64,000 nucleotides of DNA, taken from positions 310,001-374,000 of the forward strand of contig JAIWNF010000003.1 of the NCBI GenBank assembly GCA_025093555.1. The letters are read 5' to 3'. This stretch comes from Circinella umbellata (Eukaryota; Mucoromycota; Mucoromycetes; Mucorales; Lichtheimiaceae). This document shows, one piece after another, positions 58,772-64,000 of the stretch. Each line of letters starts with the position of its first letter. The first letter of the stretch is position 1. Below the pieces are notes generated by a model. That model was not told the DNA's origin and did not search any database. It saw only the letters and a program-made list of their open reading frames with translations. The translations under genes were made by a program, and so were the position numbers.

Positions 58772-61724
58772 TCTTCTTTCCAGGCGTTGGGGTCAATGGT
58801 GTTGGAGGTGCCGATACGATACTGACTTGAGAACCTGTAGCATCAAAAAATGGGGGAGAAGATACAGGTTTTGCACTTAGTGATGAAACATTCTGCTTCA
58901 TTATGTCCAAACTTGTATTACTAGCTGATTCCAATTGGGTGGGGTGGGACTTTTTGCTCTTGGTACCCCAGCCAACAAGTCGTTTGAGCTGTTGTTTCAA
59001 TGAATTTTCTTTTTTATTTGTATTTGCTGTGGAACGTTCCATCATATAAGTAACTTGTTGAGCAGCAGAGGAAGCGGTATCACCAGGTTGAAGGGAGGCA
59101 GAACGAGCAATGTGTGAAGAAGAGGAAGAAGAAGAGGAGACATCCCAACTGGGTGAAGGTTGGTCCATAACTGCACCAGCAGTGAGAGCGGAAGCGCAGT
59201 CAGAATATACAGAACTGGTCGCAGACATGACAGAAGTCCGTCGAAATCCAGAAATAGGCGGAGGAGAAAGTGTGCTCGTATTATTATTAGTTGTTGCTCC
59301 TTGTTGACAGGGTGGTGTCAGGGATGATTTTCGTTCCTGATTATTACTATTATTATTAGCAACAGTACTGCTACTTGCTAAACTATTTTGAACGGAGGGA
59401 CGACGATCATCTATTGGTGTACTTGGTATTGAAGCCATAAAACTAGGTCGGCGTGGTTCGGTAGAACGCGGAGAATCCATTAAAATATCAAGGATGCTTG
59501 GGCGTCTTTCTTCTGGCATAGTAAATTCATTATTACTGATATTACTGCTGTTGTTAGGGATGCTATGAGAATTATTATTACCAAACTTGTTACCTCCCAC
59601 GGGTGATAATAAAGGAGGAGGGTAATCATTGTGATGTTGTTGATGATGTGGATTGTCTGCCCTGCGCAAAATAAATAAAAGATCACTTGTAACTGGACCA
59701 TGTGCTTGCTGTTTATGTAGCGCTGAGGCCATGTGGTCTCGAGGATCCAAGCGTATTTCGATTCCGTTGGCCCGAACCGACATGCGATATTTTGTCAGAT
59801 TCCGGTCGGTAGGTCCCATCATTTCTAGTTGTGGCTGTTGTTGTTTTGGGGGGTAATATCCTTCCGCTTCGGCGTCAGGCACGTGGAATTTTTCCAAAGC
59901 CATGGTGATCACTGAGCCGATCTGTTGCTCCTGTTTAACTGCCATAATTTTATCAATGCGGTCAATTTCTTGTTGCCTCGATCCCATGAGCTTCTTTTTC
60001 TTGCCAGCCATAGGTGCAGGTGTTGGATTCGTTGTAAAAGCCGGTGCATTTGTACTGGTTGGTGGCATAATTGGGCCATTTCCTCCTTCGTCTGGGTATA
60101 AAGACACCTTGATATAAAATATACCTTCTCGTTCATTAGCGCGTTTAATACGTCGATGAAGATAAAATCGGATTACTGAGTCTTCGTCATAAGATGTTTG
60201 TTCATAGTTACTAAAACTACTGGACCTAGGCCGACGTGAAGAACGCCCCTCGCTTTTAGCAGGTATTGAGGAGGTTGTAACAGCGAAATTTTCTGAGGAA
60301 TTTCCTCCTATTCCTGTTTGTTGTTGCTCTTCCTGATGTTGTGATGATGTCCGAAGAATATGTGATACGGAAGGCATGGGTGTAGTCAATGGGGCAGTCA
60401 GCGTTTTAAAAATTGAGAGAGGCTTATCTTGAGGCGCTAGCACATAATCATCTATATTTTTATTATTGAAAATTATCGGTTTTCATTAGCTATTAGTTTC
60501 TTCTTCATTTACACATAGTCAATTCATAGAAAGAGCAGAATAAAAAACATGAACATTAATGTTAAGATGGGTTGTTACCTCCATCCAATCCCTGTACTGC
60601 AATATAATATTCAATTGTTCCTTCAGTGTATTCCGGTCGATTATATAAATCAAAACGCGTAGCAGCTTCCCTAACCAATGCATCTGCAGTTGTGCAAAGA
60701 TTGGTCGAGAATGTATGAAAAAGTGGTCCCTGACCTATATTGCCTGCAAATACCCGGAGTGCTTCCGCAGGTTCCGATGCTATTTCTTTAGGTGCTGTCA
60801 ACAGTTCTGAATGATGCTCCCTACCTTGTTCTGAATGATGTCTATATTGCTGTTGTGGATGGTAAGGATCAGTGGACTCAACAGTATCTTGGTGAGCATC
60901 TTCAAAACCATCTTCATATTTAATGTCATCAACTTCTTCATCTTCATCCTCATCGCCAGTTTCATATTCTTCTTCTGTTTCGACTTCATAATGGATGATT
61001 CGCGTAGCACTGGATCCTGTCGCGATAGTGACATTTTTGTGTGACTTTTTTTCATGTGAGACAAAATCGTTTGCTTCAGAAGGTGACGTGATTTCAACAT
61101 TTCGATGTTTGTTTAATCGTGCCAGTCGTTCATAAGGCGTCTAATTTTTTTTTATGTTTCCTGTAGTGAGCACGTTTTTTTCTTTTCTTTTTGTCATTTC
61201 ATTCTTTTTAATGAAGACATTTGAAATTGGAGAGAGAGAGAAAGAAAACCCCATTTATATACCTCAATATTTTCTGCCGGAATGTAACCGACTTCACGAG
61301 TTTTTAATACTTCGACGAGCCACCAGTAGATATTGGTGTCTTCCATTAAAATCAAAGCATCCCCTTTCACAACGGAAGCTTGACCTTCTACCGTCGCAAC
61401 AAACGTATGAAGAGCATAAACAAGATCAAAATTGATATTTTCATCGGGAATACTAGGCGAAGAAGACATGGATGAACCATCTTCAATAATCATACTTTCG
61501 TCTTCTTCCTCTTCTTCTTCTTCTACTACTTCAATATCTCGTTCAGATCGATGTCCTCTTCCAATACCATTAGGATAATGTGAACTATTCATAATGTTGC
61601 TGTTATCGTCATTATCGTCAATATGGATTTCGCGATAACCATTATCTTCCCATCGGTTATGGTGTGCATGATGATGGCGCTGTTGTTCCCAGGGAGTTTC
61701 ACCAGCGCGTACGGCCGATGTCAT
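57430..61724 (-). CDS. BUD14: Bud14/Tea4-like SH3 polarity protein
   Basis: This is a large scaffold of the Bud14/Tea4/TeaC type, which links cell-end markers, protein phosphatase 1 and formins in polarized growth. Four exons in transcript order are 61724-61263, 61140-60579, 60451-57567 and 57471-57430, giving 1316 residues. The SH3 domain is residues about 100-154 (FDLVYALHTFVATVEGQ, GDALILMEDTNIYWWLVEV, GYIPAENIE). It is followed directly by TPYERLARLNKHRNVE, a hallmark of this family. Then comes an RA-like ubiquitin fold (LRVFAGNIGQGPLFHTFS, TADALVREAATRFDL) and a second related segment (SVITMALEKFHVPDAEAEGY). The rest is disordered, with poly-Asn, poly-Asp and Ser-rich tracts. The last exon codes only 13 residues (QELQRIVAAHIVF); it is inferred from a good acceptor (TTTTAATAG) and in-frame stop. 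Confidence 0.8.
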
Positions 61725-63727
61725 TAAGAGGAATTAAATAAGCTTTGAAAAACTAAAAAAAAAAAAAATTGAAGAGAATTCGAGAAACTATCAGAGTGGG
61801 AAGGAGTGAGAGGAAAAGAGAGAAAGGAAGAAAAAAAGAGAGAAAGAAAGGAAGTCTAATAGTAAATGTTAAAAGGAGAACGAAGGGAAAAATAGAAAGG
61901 TTACTGGTTTTAAAGGAGGGGGGTTGGAGTAGTACGTGCGTAATAATAAAATGTCTACGTGAGCCCAAAAATAAAAGTGTGGGTGCTTAAGTCTCTTGCA
62001 AGGGAGAAAAGAGAATAACATCATATATTTCAAGTTTTCTAAGATGAGAATTATGAATTATATAATGTATTGCTTGTTAACGAGTTGTTGAGTGAATTTG
62101 TTATCATGCGGAGAGTGTAATGGATGTTTTCTTTCTTTTTCCCCGATAATAACATATACAATTGGATAATAATTCTCAATAATATCCCCCTTCTCCCTTT
62201 TTTTTTTGTTCCCCTTCTTTTTTTCATGAGGTGAAGAAGAGTAAGTCCAGAAACGTATAAAATGTCACACAGGTCTTCTTTCGTTTTCTTTGTCAATATA
62301 TTAATCACCCTTATTTAACATGCTACTTTCATTATAACAATAATACGTCGTCATGGTTATTGCCGTCAAGGTAACACCAGCAAATTTTTTCACCAGTGCT
62401 GCATGAATTTTTTTGACCCCTTCTGCTATCTTGTAATACACGGTTTTCTCTTGTTACTAAAATCAATCATATTTTTTTACCTTCCCCTTTGTCGGCTCAC
62501 AAATGCAGGAGAAAGCTGCTTTGTTTTTTGTTATGAAACTGATAAAATAGTAGTTGTTCTGGTATGTGTAAGTGTGTACTGTTGCCATTTCTATGTGCCA
62601 TGGAAATATTAATCCGTTTAATCGGATCATCGTTATGTTTATATAATTCTCTATATTTGCTCTGATGATCTTTTAACATTTATTATTCAGCCCCAGCAAC
62701 AACAAAACTGGTAACCAATCCCTTTTCTTCTTCAACTCATATATTTATTTAGTTTTATTTTTGTGCTATAATTTTTAATAAATGAAGTTTATATACAGAA
62801 TAGGTATTTATCATACTTTAATCAATCATTTGGATGTGAGAGAAACTTTCGCACTTATAATTCCTCTCAAAAGAGTTACATATTATTATTTATGCATTAC
62901 TGAATTCATATTTCGGACTTGACAGCTTTTTTTTTTGCTTTGGTTTACTGAGATGTTTCGCTTTTAGAGTTGAAGGGCAGGTGATGAGAAAAGGGAGGAA
63001 TCTAATATAAGTATAAAATCAATGCGTACATCAGCATATTATGACCGCTCAGTTTACCAATAAAACTAGAAAGTTATTATTACATAAGGAGGTGTCAATT
63101 TTCTTTTTTATAATATATTATCATTGTTGATCTCTCTTTTCTTTTAAATACCATCATCATGTTGTATATGATACTCAGATTTTTTCGATCTGGTTGAAAT
63201 ATATGCTGATGCATATAATTTTAAAAAAAGACCCGCCGCTTTATATATTTATAGATCTATAGAAAACTATATAAATAAATGTTATTAAAAAGAGTAGTAA
63301 GTCGAACAACAGCTCAGACAAGACCCCTTATAATATAATTTATACAGTACGTATGATCCTTATTCGATTATTAACTAGATATTTTTGTTATGTAAAGCAT
63401 GAAATAAGGATGGTATTATATTGATATAATAGTAACAACATTTGTATGGCAAAGTTTATATGGGTTGATAATTTGATATATATTCTTTATTTTTTTCATT
63501 ATAGTTTAATCTTCTATATAAAGAAAAAAAGGGGTTATATAAAGATTTTTTTTGGGTTCGGTAATAATACAGCAACAATAATAGTGCTCAAATAGGTATG
63601 CAAACAAGCACAACACGAACCACATATAAATATAAAACATGAAAGGGTATGGGAAAAGTATAGGTTAAAAAAAGAAAGGGAGGGGGAGAAGAAGAAGAAG
63701 CAGGAGAGGTATATCCAATTCTTTTTT
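61725..63727. other. Upstream spacer, nothing recognised
   Basis: The proximal part should be the promoter of the Bud14-like gene and holds a purine-rich stretch (GA-rich on plus, about 61800-61925). The rest is AT-rich without supported genes. Confidence 0.5.
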
Positions 63728-64000
63728 CTAAATTGCTCCATAACTACCATTCTTATTATTGTTGTTAGCACTACTAAAGCTATTGGGTAAAACCACACGA
63801 GATCGTCGCTCAGGATGATGATAATACATTTTACGAGCAGCTGTTTCGTCTTCTTCAGAGGAAGATGTATCCACGCTACTTGCTTCTTCATCTTCTAAAA
63901 GAACTTGCTCTTGTCGACCATCATAATATTGTAATATACCAGTTTGCTGTTGAGGTGATGTCGAATAAAGTAGCGGTTGACGCTCATTATTATTGTTATT
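63728..64000 (-). CDS. C-terminal end of an unidentified protein (partial)
   Basis: A minus-strand frame is open from the right edge to a TAG at 63728-63730, giving 90 residues. It is rich in Asn, Gln, Ser and acid: NNNNERQPLLYSTSPQQQTG, then LLEDEEASSVDTSSSEEDE, RSRVVLPNSF, and NNNNKNGSYGAI at the end. The codon pattern and acidic-Ser patches resemble tails of other real proteins in the window. There is no domain. It could be the cytosolic tail of a membrane protein, but that is a guess. The start lies outside the window. Confidence 0.6.
   Translation of the reverse strand, partial: NNNNNERQPLLYSTSPQQQTGILQYYDGRQEQVLLEDEEASSVDTSSSEEDETAARKMYYHHPERRSRVVLPNSFSSANNNNKNGSYGAI

Overview
This is an AT-rich nuclear fungal window. 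Genes are rich in short introns (GT-AG, donors mostly GTAAGT-like, CTAAC/CTAAT branch sites close to the acceptor). A full-length translation elongation factor 3 with a chromodomain, a Ste50-type SAM+RA adaptor, a Bud14/Tea4-like polarity protein and Dal5-type permeases all point to a fungus. The base composition, intron density and CAGTA-ended MITE-like repeats fit an early-diverging lineage such as Mucoromycota. The genus cannot be read from the sequence.

Region 1 (1-20.2 kb) is a cluster of paralogous major-facilitator permeases of the allantoate/nicotinate (Dal5/TNA1, anion:cation symporter) type. It has one truncated copy at the left edge, three intact plus-strand copies (2886-5304, 7557-9797, 13148-15546), one intact inverted copy (18170-20162), two clear pseudogene relics (10240-11150 minus; 16960-17292 plus) and a more doubtful relic near 1.66 kb. 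The copies keep the same protein plan but differ greatly in intron number (11, 7, 9 and 5), and one uses an 8-nt microexon.

Region 2 (20-27 kb) and region 4 (35-46 kb) are gene-poor. They hold four small-to-medium genes for predicted secreted, very acidic, repeat-bearing proteins (22572-24464, 25750-26175, 38887-39378, 44611-44934; all minus strand). Three have signal peptide, Lys-Arg sites, then acidic repeats. The last two are clearly paralogous. Three of the four have a TATAAAAG box about 55-90 bp upstream. Region 4 also holds a 674-bp element with 15-bp terminal inverted repeats and a 5-bp target duplication, a GC-rich 25-bp tandem repeat, long homopolymers and degenerate CAGTA-type transposon ends.

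Region 3 (27-33.6 kb) carries an MBOAT/wax-synthase-like acyltransferase converging on the coatomer alpha subunit gene (11 exons). Region 5 (46.6-64 kb) is compact housekeeping and cell-polarity DNA: elongation factor 3, Ste50-like adaptor, a divergently transcribed 121-residue protein resembling only the WASP-binding tail of WIP/verprolin, an F-box/LRR protein, a VanZ-like membrane protein, a 1316-residue Bud14/Tea4-like SH3 protein, and the C-terminal end of an unidentified gene at the right edge. Ste50, the WIP-like peptide and the Bud14-like protein lie within about 12 kb and all belong to families that act on MAPK signalling, actin and polarized growth.

Exon boundaries were assigned by reading frame, splice signals and comparison among paralogs within the window. 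No searches were run.
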